Assembly: GCA_030037575.1 (NCBI GenBank)
Contig: JASHRB010000363.1
Span: forward strand, 1 to 5,943
DNA: 5,943 nt
Direction of reading: 5' to 3'
From: Candidatus Sulfotelmatobacter sp.
Lineage (GTDB): Bacteria; Acidobacteriota; Terriglobia; Terriglobales; Acidobacteriaceae
Under the pieces are notes generated by a model. The model had not been told where the DNA came from. It worked only from the letters and a program-made list of their open reading frames with translations, and ran no database searches. The stretch's first letter is position 1, and each line of letters begins with the position of its first letter. A program made the position numbers and the translations under genes. Of this stretch, positions 5,923-5,943 are shown piece after piece.

Positions 5923-5943
5923 GGTGTAAGCTTGCCGGCATCC

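Larger units (their letters stand above)
5786..5930 (+). ncRNA. putative bridge RNA of the IS110/IS1111 element
   Basis: IS110-family elements make a structured bridge RNA from a noncoding end; in the IS1111 group this is the end downstream of the transposase, matching the position here. Hand folding gives GTAGCG/CGCTAC (5803-5808 and 5876-5881) as an outer stem, GCAAGG/CCTTGC (5824-5829 and 5859-5864) as an inner stem, and CATAG/CTATG (5838-5842 and 5847-5851) as the tip. A near-duplicate GGTAGAGCAG/GGTCGAGCAG lies at 5793-5802 and 5808-5817. The internal loop looks like a target-binding loop. I could not identify a second, donor-binding loop with confidence. The RNA ends are guesses, no promoter was recognised, and no family search was possible. 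Confidence 0.5.
4518..5932 (+). mobile_element. IS110/IS1111-family insertion sequence
   Basis: The element carries a DEDD-type transposase in two frames, a short 5' noncoding end (about 100 bases) and a longer 3' noncoding end (about 190 bases). That asymmetry, plus a subterminal AACCGGTT repeat near each end, points to the IS1111 subgroup. Ends are inferred, not proven. A CT dinucleotide flanks both sides (4516-4517 and 5931-5932), and the bases outside the right end are complementary to a loop in the 3' noncoding RNA. The resulting length of about 1.4 kb is normal for the family. These elements lack terminal inverted repeats and do not make long target duplications, so the boundaries could be off by tens of bases, especially on the left. 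The alternative repeat GGTGTAA (4573-4579 and 5923-5929) would give a left end about 60 bases further in. Confidence 0.82.

Overview
The window looks like a piece of a GC-rich, soil-type bacterial genome, most likely Acidobacteriota. That placement is from memory of protein style, not from a search: the leucyl-tRNA synthetase has an editing-domain motif [12 protein letters not shown] and the phrase [13 protein letters not shown], and the small secreted protein and the multi-pass membrane protein resemble hypothetical proteins I associate with that phylum.

Layout. Positions 1-217 are the upstream region of leuS and hold no secure gene. leuS (218-2833, +) is a complete 871-residue leucyl-tRNA synthetase. 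A convergent gene (2906-3265, -) encodes a 119-residue protein with a signal peptide, a strong Shine-Dalgarno site and its own intrinsic terminator in the gap to leuS. A 207-bp divergent intergenic region follows. Next comes a membrane-protein gene (3473-4519, +) with about six transmembrane segments and no recognised function. The rest of the window (about 4518-5932) is an insertion sequence of the IS110/IS1111 family. Its transposase reading frame is split by a -1 frameshift (4618-4842 and 4839-5738), and about 190 noncoding bases follow the transposase.

The most interesting part is that 3' noncoding stretch. By hand it folds into the layout expected of the target-binding loop of an IS110-family bridge RNA: a 6-bp stem (5824-5829/5859-5864), an internal loop, and a 5-bp hairpin (5838-5842/5847-5851). 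The right strand of the internal loop (5852-5858) is perfectly complementary to seven bases (5931-5937) lying just outside the proposed right end of the element. Those bases begin with CT, and the left strand of the loop also ends in CT, so CT may be the recombination core. This places the element ends at about 4518 and 5932, inside the stop codon of the membrane-protein gene. Removing the element restores an open frame through the last base of the window, so the element may have truncated that gene.

The genes do not form one pathway. leuS is a housekeeping gene, the two middle genes are probably envelope-associated and divergently transcribed, and the insertion sequence is an accessory passenger. 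No tRNA, rRNA or CRISPR array was seen.
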